A stretch of 64,000 bases of DNA from Croceivirga sp. (GTDB taxonomy: Bacteria > Bacteroidota > Bacteroidia > Flavobacteriales > Flavobacteriaceae), in NCBI GenBank assembly GCA_028281025.1, contig JANQKR010000017.1:159763-223762 (forward strand), given 5' to 3'. Below are positions 44,870 through 54,140 of this stretch, piece after piece. Below the pieces are notes generated by a model. The model searched no databases, was not told the DNA's origin, and worked only from the letters and a program-made list of their open reading frames with translations. Every line of letters begins with the position of its first letter. Within the stretch, counting starts at the first letter, position 1. The position numbers and the translations under genes are program-made.

Positions 44870-45127
44870 AGCGACCCTAACAAAAGCAGCTTTGCAGCTT
44901 TTGTAGGTCTTAATCAAAAAAAGAATTGCAAGAAAGGGAGATCAATAATTGTGGGAGTGGGAATTGCCGCTTTGGGAACGGGTCCGAACATCCTAAAAAA
45001 ACCGGGCAAATACCGGGTTGCGGCAGAACGTGCCAGAATGTACGATTTCGAGGATATTAATGGTACGCAACTGGAACCCCGTGACAAATTATACAGGAAA
45101 AACAATGGGACTAATTTTCCGCTAAGT
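44870..45127 (+). other. Protein-like open frame without a start, possible gene remnant
   Basis: Open without stops from about 44870; from 44951 it reads VGVGIAALGTGPNILKK, then KYRVAAERARMYDFEDINGT, then a basic tail, and continues as the antisense of the DUF1080 gene. Composition is protein-like, but the only start is a GTG and I recognise no family. It may be the decayed end of a lost gene. Confidence 0.25.
44880..44904 (+). terminator. Stem-loop after the DinB-like gene
   Basis: 8-bp arms ACAAAAGC and GCTTTTGT with a 9-nt loop; no U-tract, so termination is uncertain. Confidence 0.35.
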
Positions 45128-45133
45128 AGAACA

Positions 45134-45907
45134 TCAAAGTTCCCTGATTTTCATATTCCTGAACCAAGCTTCAAAGTACCAGTTTTGAAGGGCTATCCTG
45201 CCCTTGGAAGCTTTGCCAAAATCAGGATTGTCGGCGAAATTACTTTGGGCCACTTTCTGTTTCCAGGCGGGGGAATTGAATTCTTCGGATGCCGTTAGTT
45301 TGCCATTGAGGTAAAACTCAACCTTTCCGTTCTGTTGAACTATCCGAGAGGTATTCCATTGTCCGTTGGGTTTGGCCGCTACCTCATTTAGCTGTGGTGA
45401 TAACCCCCAAAGGCAGCCTGGACGTTTTTTTGGCGTTTTGGTGTCCATATGTGCCGGTTCCAAAAGCTGGTATTCCGGACCGGTAACATAAGTGGCAGCA
45501 AATTCCGGGGATTCCTGCACGTTTATAAAGACACCGCCATTGCCCCTGACCGCCATCTGCCAATCAAAAACCAGTTCATAGTTTTCGAACTCCCTATCCG
45601 TTATCAAATCCCCAAAAACTTTTGTTTCATCAGTGGCATTACAGTAAATCATACCATCTTTTACTTCCCAGGCCGATAAGTGGGTGGAGTCCGGTTTGTT
45701 GTACAAGTGCCATCCGTCCAGTGTTTTACCATCAAAAAGCAAAGACCAGCCCTGTTCCTTTTCTATCTCGTGCAATTGATTGTGCACTGCGTTTTCCATG
45801 GCAGATTTTTTGGTACGCCATGTTTGGGTTTCCGTATTCTTTTCGGTTTTGCAGGAGGCAATAAACAGTACCACTACAAAAGAAAGACAAAGAGGGCTGC
45901 GGCTCAT
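45134..45907 (-). CDS. DUF1080 (3-keto-disaccharide hydrolase-like) lipoprotein
   Basis: 257 residues. The lipobox FIASC follows the signal (Cys19). The lectin-like DUF1080 fold is seen in WSLLFDGKTLDGWHLYNK, WEVKDGMIYCN, NGGVFINVQESPEFAATYVTGPEYQLL (given in part), and VEFYLNGKLTAS. Members cleave 3-keto-glycosides or bind sugars at the cell surface. Divergent from purM. Confidence 0.9.
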   Translation of the reverse strand: MSRSPLCLSFVVVLFIASCKTEKNTETQTWRTKKSAMENAVHNQLHEIEKEQGWSLLFDGKTLDGWHLYNKPDSTHLSAWEVKDGMIYCNATDETKVFGDLITDREFENYELVFDWQMAVRGNGGVFINVQESPEFAATYVTGPEYQLLEPAHMDTKTPKKRPGCLWGLSPQLNEVAAKPNGQWNTSRIVQQNGKVEFYLNGKLTASEEFNSPAWKQKVAQSNFADNPDFGKASKGRIALQNWYFEAWFRNMKIREL

Positions 45908-45950
45908 GGTTGTTTAATTTTCTTAAAAATAAGAATTCCAACTATGTCAT

Positions 45951-45981
45951 TCGTCCCACCCACTTCGTTTTTCTATTTTTG
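45951..45981 (+). promoter_or_regulatory. Possible promoter of purM
   Basis: -7 box TATTTTTG (45974-45981) is an exact TAnnTTTG match, 15 nt before the start; the -33 box is TTC at 20-bp spacing instead of TTG. Confidence 0.4.
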
Positions 45982-45995
45982 CCCAAACTTTGGTT

Positions 45996-47177
45996 ATGTC
46001 CCTAGATACCAGCAAACGATATGCCCAACGCGGGGTTTCTGCTTCTAAAGAAGATGTCCATAATGCCATTAAGAATGTTGATAAGGGACTTTTTCCAAAA
46101 GCCTTTTGTAAAATCGTACCGGATTATCTCACGGGCAGTGAAGACCATTGCCTGGTAATGCATGCCGATGGAGCAGGGACAAAATCCTCATTGGCCTATA
46201 TGTATTGGAAGGAAACCGGGGATTTGGATGTTTGGAAGGGAATAGCCCAGGATGCCCTTATCATGAATGTTGATGACCTTATCTGTGTAGGTGCAACGGA
46301 TAATATTATGTTGTCCTCCACCATTGGTCGGAATAAGAACTTAGTGCCTGGAGCGGTGATTTCTGCATTGATCAATGGTACCGAGGAATTGATTTCAGAT
46401 TTGGCAAAATACGGTATTACCATTCATTCCACCGGAGGGGAAACGGCAGACGTGGGGGATTTGGTCCGCACCATCATTGTGGACTCCACGGTTACTGCCC
46501 GGATGAAACGTTCCGATGTCATTGACAATGCCAATATAAGGACCGGTGACGTCATTGTTGGTTTGGCTTCCTATGGGCAGGCAACCTATGAAACCGGATA
46601 CAATGGGGGAATGGGAAGTAATGGCTTGACTTCTGCACGCCATGACGTATTTTCCAAATACCTTGCGGAAAAATATCCGGAGAGTTTTGATGCTTCCGTT
46701 CCTCCGGAACTTGTGTATTCCGGAAGTAAAAAACTAACAGATCCCATTGAGGATACCTCCTTGGATGCCGGAAGGTTGGTACTTTCCCCAACACGGACCT
46801 ATGCACCCATCGTTAAGAAAATCCTGGAAAAATATAGCTCGGAACAAATCCACGGGATGGTGCACTGTAGTGGAGGGGCACAGACCAAAATATTGCATTT
46901 TATGGACCAAGGGCATGTCATTAAGGACAAGCTTTTTGAGATTCCGCCTTTGTTCAGGTTAATACAGGAAGAATCCGGTACGGATTGGAAGGAAATGTAT
47001 CAGGTTTTCAACTGTGGCCACCGCTTGGAATTGTATGTGGATGCTTCCATAGCGGACGATCTTATTTCCATTTCCAAGTCATTCCATGTGGAGGCCCAGG
47101 TAGTGGGTAGGGTGGAAGCATCGGATAAAAAAAGATTGACCATACAAAGTGAATTCGGAAACTTCCAGTATCCCTAA
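45996..47177 (+). CDS. purM: Phosphoribosylformylglycinamidine cyclo-ligase (AIR synthase)
   Basis: 393 residues from ATG 45996 (MSLDTSKRYAQRGVSA). Fifth step of purine synthesis (FGAM to AIR with ATP). HADGAGTKSS, IAQDALIMNVDDLICVGA and HSTGGETADVGD are the conserved substrate and metal loops. It is the longer Bacteroidota form compared with the roughly 345-residue E. coli enzyme. Confidence 0.93.
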   Translation: MSLDTSKRYAQRGVSASKEDVHNAIKNVDKGLFPKAFCKIVPDYLTGSEDHCLVMHADGAGTKSSLAYMYWKETGDLDVWKGIAQDALIMNVDDLICVGATDNIMLSSTIGRNKNLVPGAVISALINGTEELISDLAKYGITIHSTGGETADVGDLVRTIIVDSTVTARMKRSDVIDNANIRTGDVIVGLASYGQATYETGYNGGMGSNGLTSARHDVFSKYLAEKYPESFDASVPPELVYSGSKKLTDPIEDTSLDAGRLVLSPTRTYAPIVKKILEKYSSEQIHGMVHCSGGAQTKILHFMDQGHVIKDKLFEIPPLFRLIQEESGTDWKEMYQVFNCGHRLELYVDASIADDLISISKSFHVEAQVVGRVEASDKKRLTIQSEFGNFQYP

Positions 47178-47229
47178 TACGAATACCCTCGGAATTGCGT
47201 TCTTTTTATAACCCCAAAAAAGAATTGCT

Positions 47230-47661
47230 ATGGAAAGAAAAGAATTTTTGCGCTCCCTAGGAGCAGGTGCCGCTTTTGCCGTTGTATTTCCCTGCTTAGG
47301 AGGATGTTCCTCGGATGGTGAGGATTTGGAAACCTTTCCGGTTCCGGAAGGAGTGGATTTCACCATTGATTTAACCTCGGCCGAGGCCGCACCCTTGGCT
47401 ACAAATGGGGGTTTTATAAGACAGAACTTTGTGGTGGTTGCCCGTAATCTGGAAGGGGAATTGGTCGCTGCCAGTCAGATTTGTAGTCACCAACAGACAG
47501 AGGAGGTCCGTTTTATTACGGAGAATGGCGGAATTTTTTTCTGCTCTACCCATGGCTCGCGTTTTGATCAGGACGGAACTCCATTGAATACCATCACGAA
47601 CAATCCCTTAAAAATATTCAACACAGAACTGAACGGGGATATCTTGCGTATTTTTGAATAA
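47230..47661 (+). CDS. Rieske [2Fe-2S] lipoprotein
   Basis: 143 residues. The N-terminus (MERKEFLRSLGAGAAFAVVF) combines a twin-residue-like export signal with a lipobox before CSSDGED. Cluster ligands are CSH (in SQICSHQQ) and CSTHGSRFD. It is probably a membrane-anchored electron carrier or nitrite/arsenite-oxidase-type small subunit. It heads the thioredoxin-ApbE cluster, 18 nt before the next gene. Confidence 0.85.
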   Translation: MERKEFLRSLGAGAAFAVVFPCLGGCSSDGEDLETFPVPEGVDFTIDLTSAEAAPLATNGGFIRQNFVVVARNLEGELVAASQICSHQQTEEVRFITENGGIFFCSTHGSRFDQDGTPLNTITNNPLKIFNTELNGDILRIFE

Positions 47662-47679
47662 GCTTTAAGTCTTCACCAA

Positions 47680-48114
47680 ATGAAACGTTGGCTCTGTACT
47701 TCGGTTTTGCTACTTCCTTTATTGGGGATTTCCCAAAATTGGCAACCTGACTTTGCTACCGCACTGTCCAAATCTTCCGAAGAAAATAAGCCGGTCATTT
47801 TGGTCTTTTCGGGGTCGGATTGGTGTGCACCATGCATAAAACTGGAAAAGAGCATTTGGCAGTCCGAAGCTTTCAAAGAACACGCTTCAAAAAACTATGT
47901 CCTTTATAAGGCCGATTTTCCAAAAAAGAAAAAAAACGAGCTACCCCAGGAATTGTTGGATAGTCATAAGGAATTGGCACAGCAATTTAATCCAAAGGGG
48001 TACTTTCCCTTGGTCTTGGTTTTGGATAAGGATGCCAATGTTTTGGGAACAACGGGATATCAAGGATTTGGCCCTAAAAAGTATATTAAACTCCTAGATT
48101 CCTTCCTTCAATGA
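47680..48114 (+). CDS. Secreted thioredoxin-like protein
   Basis: 144 residues with a signal peptide (MKRWLCTSVLLLPLLGISQ) and a thioredoxin fold with active site GSDWCAPCIKL. Its end overlaps apbE by four nt (ATGA). In other Bacteroidota the same order (thioredoxin, ApbE, DUF4266, DUF3570) is seen, pointing to one extracytoplasmic redox system. Confidence 0.88.
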   Translation: MKRWLCTSVLLLPLLGISQNWQPDFATALSKSSEENKPVILVFSGSDWCAPCIKLEKSIWQSEAFKEHASKNYVLYKADFPKKKKNELPQELLDSHKELAQQFNPKGYFPLVLVLDKDANVLGTTGYQGFGPKKYIKLLDSFLQ

Positions 48115-49118
48115 AATGGTTTGCCCTCCTAGTTGTTTTAATGGTTGCCTTGGGATTGCAAGCCCAGGAGGAAAAGGATATTGTGGTAAAAAGGACATTG
48201 CACCTTATGGGGTCTACTTTTGAAATCAGTGTTGTGGCTCCAACGGAAGAAATAGGCTATATCAATATTGACGAGGCCGTATCCGAAATTAAACGTATTG
48301 AGGCCGTGATCTCCTCTTGGGATGAGAACTCCGAAACCTCTAAAATCAACAGAAATGCTGGAATACAACCGGTCAAGGTGAGTAGGGAGTTATTTCTATT
48401 GATTGAGCGTTCCAAAAAAATATCCGAAATTACCGATGGCGCCTTTGATATTTCCTATGCCTCAATGGACAATATTTGGAAGTATGATGGGACCATGGAT
48501 AAAATGCCCACAGCGTCCGATGTAAAGGCTTCAATAGAAAAAATAGGGCACCAAAAAATAATTCTTGACCCGGATGAGCAAACGGTTTTTTTACAAAAGG
48601 AAGGAATGCGAATTGGTTTTGGCGCCATAGGGAAAGGCTATGCGGCCGATATGGCGAAAGAACTTTTAATTTCAAAGGGGGTCAAAGGGGGAATTGTGAA
48701 TGCCTCTGGGGATTTGACTACATGGGGAACACGTGAGACCGGTGAAAAATGGATGGTTGGAATTACCAATCCCGTTGAAAAGAATAAGATATACTCATGG
48801 TTACCGGTAGTGGAATCTTCCGTGGCCACTTCGGGCAATTACGAAAAATACATCGTCTTTAAGGGCGAAAAGTATTCGCATATCATTGACCCAAGAACAG
48901 GTTACCCCACAAAAGGGGTTACCAGCGTTTCCATTTTTTCCAAAAGGGCTGAGCTTTGTGATGCCCTGGCAACCGCCGTTTTCATTATGGGGAGGGACAG
49001 TGGAATACATTTAATAAATCAGTTGGATGGGGTGGAAGTGGTCCTTGTGGATGGGGATAATAAAATCCATAAAAGTGCGGGAATCGTTTTTGATACGAAC
49101 CAATATGTAGAAAAATGA
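48111..49118 (+). CDS. apbE: FAD:protein FMN transferase
   Basis: 335 residues with a signal peptide (MKWFALLVVLMVALGLQAQ). ApbE motifs: HLMGSTFEISV, IGFGAIGKGYAAD, GIVNASGDLTTWG and SHIIDPRTGYPTKGVTSVS. It attaches FMN covalently to threonine or serine of extracytoplasmic electron-transfer proteins. No obvious target is encoded in the window. Confidence 0.94.
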   Translation: MKWFALLVVLMVALGLQAQEEKDIVVKRTLHLMGSTFEISVVAPTEEIGYINIDEAVSEIKRIEAVISSWDENSETSKINRNAGIQPVKVSRELFLLIERSKKISEITDGAFDISYASMDNIWKYDGTMDKMPTASDVKASIEKIGHQKIILDPDEQTVFLQKEGMRIGFGAIGKGYAADMAKELLISKGVKGGIVNASGDLTTWGTRETGEKWMVGITNPVEKNKIYSWLPVVESSVATSGNYEKYIVFKGEKYSHIIDPRTGYPTKGVTSVSIFSKRAELCDALATAVFIMGRDSGIHLINQLDGVEVVLVDGDNKIHKSAGIVFDTNQYVEK

Positions 49119-49324
49119 AGGGAGTTTTAGTTTGTTTGGTACTGCTTTGCATGACCACCTCATGCGTGGCGGTCAAAGAGTATGAGAAGATTTATCTGAA
49201 TGATGAAGAGATGCAGCTTGGCTTCAAAAGCTCCGAACGTTTTGAAACTACCTTTCAAATTTATCGGGAAGCTGCTTCTGGTGCCAATGGCGGGAAATCC
49301 GGCGGCGGTTGCGGATGTAACTGA
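49115..49324 (+). CDS. DUF4266 lipoprotein
   Basis: 69 residues: lipobox MTTSC at the N-terminus, central FKSSERFETTFQIYREAASG and a glycine/cysteine tail GGGCGCN. Short DUF4266 proteins with this tail travel with ApbE and DUF3570 genes. The cysteine tail may bind metal. It overlaps apbE by ATGA. Confidence 0.85.
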   Translation: MKGVLVCLVLLCMTTSCVAVKEYEKIYLNDEEMQLGFKSSERFETTFQIYREAASGANGGKSGGGCGCN

Positions 49325-49326
49325 GA

Positions 49327-49590
49327 CCCAAAGTTTGCCTGCAAACTTTGATGGTCGAAGTTACCCTGAGCGAGGCCGAAGGGTCCTTTGAAGGGTTTTT
49401 CAGGTCCCCGGCCCAAAGTTTGCCTGCAAACTTTGATGGTCGAAGTTACCCTGAGGGGAGCCGAAGGGTCCTTTGAAGGGTTTTTCAGGGCCCCGGCCCA
49501 AAGTTTGCCTGCAAACCTTGATGGTCGAAGTTACCCTGAGGGGAGCCGAAGGGTCTTTTGATGGTTTTCCAGGGCTCCGGCCCAAAGTTT
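49327..49590. repeat. Tandem 85-bp repeat, three copies plus a partial fourth
   Basis: Copies start at 49327, 49412, 49497 and 49581 (partial). Each holds the palindrome AAAGTTTGC-CT-GCAAACTTT-like hairpin and a second segment (GGTCGAAGTTACCCTGAG to CCGAAGGGTC) that resembles dispersed intergenic repeats of many bacteria. Copies differ by few substitutions, so the array is young. It separates DUF4266 from DUF3570 and leaves only 17 nt before the latter's start. Confidence 0.85.
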
Positions 49591-49607
49591 GTGTTTAAAA
49601 TTGCAGT

Positions 49608-50903
49608 TTGAATCAAATAGAGAATAATCCAACCAAACGTTTGGAAAAATTAGTTCACATCGTTCCTTGGTTCTTTTGTATGGTCATTTTTGGTCAGAAT
49701 ACCGATACATCGTACAAAAAAAGGGTTTTGGAAACCAGTGAACTGGAGACCCTTTTTAGTTATTACAGTCAAGATGGTCCCAATGCTGCGGTTACTGGCG
49801 GGGAAGGGACCGAGGAATTGACGGATGCAACTTCGACCATCGTTTTGAGAATGCCGTTGAATGCGGATGATGTTTTAACCATTGATACGGGAATATCTGC
49901 GTATACTTCGGCTTCCTCCAGTAATGTAAACCCTTTTGATGGCCGTGGGGATGCCGATCCCTTTGATGCATCTTCCGGTGCTTCCAGATCGGACGTGCTG
50001 GCTTATTTTAGCCCCAATTACTCCCATAGCTCCGATGATCGAAATCGGATATGGACCGCGAAAGCTTATGTTTCGGCAGAATACGACTATTTCTCCATCG
50101 GTTTTGGGGGAAGTTATACGTGGTTGTTCAATGAAAGGAACACTGAGGTTTCCTTAAGTGGTCAGGTATATCTGGATTCCTGGAATTCACAATATCCCAT
50201 AGAATTACGCGGAGGTTTTACTGGTGCGGTTCCGGGATATGACCCTGATTTTGTCCCTTTTGTGGACGAAAACAGGAATTCGTATGCATTTACCCTTAGT
50301 TTTTCACAAATACTGAGCAAGCGTTTACAAGCCCTGCTATCCGTGGATGTTGTTCAACAGGATGGACTCTTAAGTACCCCCTTTCAACGGGTATATTTTG
50401 GGGATGTCCAAGATTTTTTCCTGGAAGGATTTCAGCTTGCGGACGATGTGGAGCGCTTGCCGGATACCCGCTTTAAGTTGCCCATAGGCGCCCGACTTAA
50501 TTACTACCTCAACGATTTGGCAATTATTAGGACCTATTATCGCTTTTATTATGACGATTGGGGAATTATTGCCCATACGGCCAATGTAGAGATTCCTTTA
50601 AAGCTTAGCGACCGATTTACACTTTATCCCAATTACCGATTCTATTCCCAAACCGCAGCGGACCATTTCTTTGAGAGGGAACAGGCGATTTCTACATTGG
50701 ATTTTTACACTTCGGACTTTGACCTTTCCAAGTATACGGCGCACCAATACGGAATGGGTGTCCGATACAAGGACATTTTTACCAAGACCAAATTTTTGAT
50801 TTTTGGTTTAAGGACAGTGGATTTACGTTTTGCCTATTATGACAGAAGTACCCAACTGGATGCAACCATTGTTACCCTGGGGACTACTTTTGTGATTGAT
50901 TAG
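49608..50903 (+). CDS. DUF3570 protein, outer-membrane beta-barrel-like
   Basis: 431 residues from TTG 49608; a hydrophobic segment (LVHIVPWFFCMVIFGQ) resembles a signal peptide. DUF3570 features: LFSYYSQDGPNAAVTGGEGTEE and many alternating aromatic strands ending FVID, as in outer-membrane barrels. It completes the ApbE/DUF4266 cluster. The repeat array abuts its 5' end, so the real start may have been altered. Confidence 0.85.
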   Translation: MNQIENNPTKRLEKLVHIVPWFFCMVIFGQNTDTSYKKRVLETSELETLFSYYSQDGPNAAVTGGEGTEELTDATSTIVLRMPLNADDVLTIDTGISAYTSASSSNVNPFDGRGDADPFDASSGASRSDVLAYFSPNYSHSSDDRNRIWTAKAYVSAEYDYFSIGFGGSYTWLFNERNTEVSLSGQVYLDSWNSQYPIELRGGFTGAVPGYDPDFVPFVDENRNSYAFTLSFSQILSKRLQALLSVDVVQQDGLLSTPFQRVYFGDVQDFFLEGFQLADDVERLPDTRFKLPIGARLNYYLNDLAIIRTYYRFYYDDWGIIAHTANVEIPLKLSDRFTLYPNYRFYSQTAADHFFEREQAISTLDFYTSDFDLSKYTAHQYGMGVRYKDIFTKTKFLIFGLRTVDLRFAYYDRSTQLDATIVTLGTTFVID

Positions 50904-50969
50904 TGGTTTTGTTGGAAACACAGGGTACATGCAAAAATCGTAAATTCGCACTCTTAGGAAGAAAGGAAC

Positions 50970-52046
50970 ATGCTCGACAAATTGAATATCATAAAACAAC
51001 GATTTGATGAAGTATCGGACTTGATTATTCAACCCGATATCATCTCAGATCAAAAACGATACGCCAAACTGAACAAGGAATACAAGGATTTGAAGGTATT
51101 GGTGGATAAAAGGGAAGCGTATATCACCTTATCCGAAAATCTGAAGGAAGCCGAGGAGATTATTGCGGATGGGGGCGATGCCGAAATGGTGGAGATGGCC
51201 AAAATGCAATTGGATGAATCCAAGGAAGCCCTCCCAAAACTGGAAGATGAAATTAAGTTTTTACTGATTCCCAAAGATGCTGAGGATGAAAAGGATGTAG
51301 TGATGGAAATACGGGCAGGAACAGGAGGGGATGAGGCCAGTATTTTTGCGGGCGACTTATTCCGGATGTACACCAAATATTGTGAAAGTAAGGGTTGGCG
51401 CACCAACATTATTGATTTGAACGAAGGAACAGCTGGTGGATATAAGGAAATCCACTTTGAAGTCATGGGGGAAGAGGTGTATGGGACCCTAAAGTTTGAA
51501 GCAGGTGTACATCGGGTGCAGCGTGTACCACAAACAGAAACACAGGGGCGTGTTCATACCAGCGCTGCCACGGTAATGGTGATACCGGAAGCTGAGGAGT
51601 TTGACGTACAGGTTGATCCAAAGGATGTCCGGATCGATTACTTCTGCTCCTCGGGACCAGGGGGCCAGTCCGTGAATACGACATATTCCGCAGTGCGTTT
51701 GACGCATATCCCAACAGGAATTGTGGCCCAATGCCAAGACGAAAAGTCCCAGCATAAAAACAAGGATAAGGCTTTTAGGGTATTGCGTTCGCGATTGTAC
51801 GATTTGGAATTGGCCAAAAAACAGGCGGAGGATGCCGCAAAGCGAAATTCACAGGTGAGCAGTGGGGATCGTTCTGCAAAAATTAGAACGTACAACTATC
51901 CACAGGGGAGGGTAACCGACCATAGAATTGGACTTACCCTATATGATTTACAAAACATCATCAACGGGGATATCCAAAAAATCATTGACGAGTTGATGTT
52001 GGTGGAAAATACCGAAAAACTTAAGGAAGCTTCCGAAATCTTTTAA
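50970..52046 (+). CDS. prfA: Peptide chain release factor 1
   Basis: 358 residues, standard length. The catalytic GGQ is in [20 protein letters not shown] (about residue 231). Domain 1 coiled coil, [21 protein letters not shown] and the codon-recognition domain are in place. It terminates translation at UAA and UAG. Its stop shares a base with the pyrF start (TAATG). Confidence 0.97.
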   Translation: MLDKLNIIKQRFDEVSDLIIQPDIISDQKRYAKLNKEYKDLKVLVDKREAYITLSENLKEAEEIIADGGDAEMVEMAKMQLDESKEALPKLEDEIKFLLIPKDAEDEKDVVMEIRAGTGGDEASIFAGDLFRMYTKYCESKGWRTNIIDLNEGTAGGYKEIHFEVMGEEVYGTLKFEAGVHRVQRVPQTETQGRVHTSAATVMVIPEAEEFDVQVDPKDVRIDYFCSSGPGGQSVNTTYSAVRLTHIPTGIVAQCQDEKSQHKNKDKAFRVLRSRLYDLELAKKQAEDAAKRNSQVSSGDRSAKIRTYNYPQGRVTDHRIGLTLYDLQNIINGDIQKIIDELMLVENTEKLKEASEIF

Positions 52047-52864
52047 TGGAACTACAGGAGCTAATTGAACAGATCAAGAAAAAACAGTCTTTCCTCTGTG
52101 TAGGACTGGATACCGATTTGGAGAAAATCCCGCAGCATCTATTAAAGGAAGAAGATCCCATTTTTGCCTTTAACAAGGCCATCATTGATGCGACCCAGGA
52201 GTTTTGTGTGGCATATAAACCCAATATCGCTTTCTATGAGGCCTATGGCCTTAAAGGTTGGAAAGCCTTGGAAAAAACCATTCAGTACTTAAATAACAAT
52301 TTTCCCGAACAATTTACCATAGCGGATGCCAAAAGGGGGGATATTGGCAATACCTCCGCGCGTTATGCCAAGGCTTTTTTTGAAGAACTGGAATTTGATT
52401 CCATCACCATAGCTCCTTATATGGGCAAGGATTCAGTGGAACCGTTTTTGGAATTTGAAGGTAAGCACGCCATTTTGTTGGCATTGACTTCCAATACGGG
52501 AGCTTTTGACCTTCAGACTAAAAAAGTGGGGGATTTGGAACTCTATAAAGAAGTAATCGCAACCTCACGGTCCTATCGGAATTCGGAAAGGCTGATGTAC
52601 GTTGTTGGTGCTACCAAATCAGAATACCTGGGCGAAATTCGTCAATTGATTCCCGAAAGCTTTCTTTTGGTCCCTGGGGTCGGGGCCCAGGGAGGGAGTT
52701 TGCAGGAAACCTGTACATATGGAATGACAAAAAATGTTGGATTGCTTATTAATTCCTCCAGGGGTATTCTGTATGCTTCCAACCAAGAAGACTTCGCTCA
52801 AGCGGCCAGGGCCAAGGCGAAGGAACTTCAGCAGGAAATGAAAAAGGAATTAGGGCGGCTTTAA
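52046..52864 (+). CDS. pyrF: Orotidine 5'-phosphate decarboxylase
   Basis: 272 residues, the longer type (as in Myxococcus and Bacteroidota). Catalytic [15 protein letters not shown] (about residue 94), substrate loop [15 protein letters not shown], and [11 protein letters not shown]. It makes UMP from OMP. Translationally coupled to prfA. Confidence 0.96.
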   Translation: MELQELIEQIKKKQSFLCVGLDTDLEKIPQHLLKEEDPIFAFNKAIIDATQEFCVAYKPNIAFYEAYGLKGWKALEKTIQYLNNNFPEQFTIADAKRGDIGNTSARYAKAFFEELEFDSITIAPYMGKDSVEPFLEFEGKHAILLALTSNTGAFDLQTKKVGDLELYKEVIATSRSYRNSERLMYVVGATKSEYLGEIRQLIPESFLLVPGVGAQGGSLQETCTYGMTKNVGLLINSSRGILYASNQEDFAQAARAKAKELQQEMKKELGRL

Positions 52865-53055
52865 ACCAAGGATTCCAGTGCTTTCTTAAGACTTTTGACC
52901 TTTGCCTCAAAAAAATCACCGAGTCTGGCATCTATCCCTGATGGATTTGTTGCCTTTTCCAAAAACCGATGGTACCTGTGCTCTAAAATGGCAATTGCAC
53001 TATTACCACTTGTAATTGGCTTTACTGCACCAATTCTGCAATATTGATTGTTCAT
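52861..53055 (-). CDS. Small unknown protein convergent to pyrF
   Basis: 64 residues ([20 protein letters not shown], then helical and basic, ending KKALESLV). It overlaps the pyrF stop by 4 nt tail to tail. Looks protein-like, with no family recognised. Confidence 0.5.
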   Translation of the reverse strand: MNNQYCRIGAVKPITSGNSAIAILEHRYHRFLEKATNPSGIDARLGDFFEAKVKSLKKALESLV

Positions 53056-53231
53056 AGTAGTAGATTTGTTATTCCAAATTTACATTTAAATACGTTGCAA
53101 GTGGGTCGTGTGGATGTGGTATACAGCTAAAAATCAGGTAGTTTGTCTAATTTTAACCCGATTTTAGGAGTTCATTCCCCAAAGAATGAAGTTTGGTGGT
53201 AAAAATTTAACGTACATTTAAAAAAAAAAAA

Positions 53232-54041
53232 TTGCTTCATTATACCAAATACAACCATCCGCAGTCAAGGGAATGGGTCACCTTTGTACATGGTGCCGGT
53301 GGTAGCTCAACTATTTGGTACAAGCAGTTAAGGGATTTCAAGAAACACTTCAACATCCTGTTGCTTGATTTACGCGGACATGGAAATTCCAAACCGAACA
53401 TCAAAGATGCTTTCAATGACAAATACACATTTGATTCCATTACCGATGATATCATTGAAGTGATCGATCATGAAAAAATTGGGAAATCCCACTTTGTGGG
53501 CATTTCGTTGGGGACCATTTTAATTAGGAACCTGGCGGAAAAATATCCGGAACGTGTTTCCAGCATGGTTATGGGGGGGGCCATTATGAAATTGAATTTT
53601 AGATCACAGGTGCTTATGCGCCTGGGCATAATTTTTAAGTCCATTGTCCCCTACTTATGGTTGTACAAATTCTTTGCTTTCATCATTATGCCCAAAAAGA
53701 ACCACAAGGAATCAAGATTATTATTTGTTAGGGAGGCAAAAAAGCTATATCAAAAAGAATTTATTAGATGGTTCAAACTTACATCGGAAATCAACCCCCT
53801 ACTTCGTTTCTTTAGAATGGTGGACATTAAAATACCCACCTTATATGTGATGGGACAGGAGGATTATCTTTTTCTTCCTACCATAAGGAAAATTGCCAAT
53901 GCCCATAAAACTTCGGACCTGTTTGTTGTACCGGATTGTGGCCATGTCGTGAATGTGGAACAACCTATGGTTTTTAATAGGGAGGTGATTCTATATCTTA
54001 ATGCATTGAAGGAAAAAAACGGTTCCAATAAAATGCGGTGA
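53232..54041 (+). CDS. Alpha/beta hydrolase
   Basis: 269 residues from a TTG directly behind a run of eleven A. Oxyanion HGAGGSST, DLRGHGNS, nucleophile GISLGT (Ser), acid in MGQEDYLF and His in DCGHVVNVEQP. Substrate unknown. A stop lies eight codons upstream in frame, so no earlier ATG exists. Confidence 0.85.
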   Translation: MLHYTKYNHPQSREWVTFVHGAGGSSTIWYKQLRDFKKHFNILLLDLRGHGNSKPNIKDAFNDKYTFDSITDDIIEVIDHEKIGKSHFVGISLGTILIRNLAEKYPERVSSMVMGGAIMKLNFRSQVLMRLGIIFKSIVPYLWLYKFFAFIIMPKKNHKESRLLFVREAKKLYQKEFIRWFKLTSEINPLLRFFRMVDIKIPTLYVMGQEDYLFLPTIRKIANAHKTSDLFVVPDCGHVVNVEQPMVFNREVILYLNALKEKNGSNKMR

Positions 54042-54094
54042 CTAATTCAAACAACTTCTTAAAAATGAAAAATATGAAGTTTTGGAACCGTTTT
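54017..54094 (+). terminator. Long-loop inverted repeat over the end of the hydrolase gene
   Basis: Perfect 12-bp arms AAACGGTTCCAA (54017-54028) and TTGGAACCGTTT (54082-54093) with a 53-nt loop and a T-run. The left arm lies inside the coding region. Possible terminator. Confidence 0.4.
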
Positions 54095-54140
54095 CTGTTC
54101 GAAAGATAGTCACAATGGAAGGCTAAAGGGGTAAAGCCAA

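Noticed and set aside
44951..45298. 115-codon frame opposite the DUF1080 gene as a full gene
   Set aside because: Its second half is the exact antisense of a clear DUF1080 lipoprotein; only the part before 45128 is kept as a possible remnant.
49200..49391. Alternative 63-codon frame over DUF4266 and the repeat
   Set aside because: It is an out-of-frame shadow of DUF4266 that continues into repeat DNA.
49327..49590. CRISPR array
   Set aside because: Units are contiguous near-identical copies without unique spacers, and no cas gene is present.
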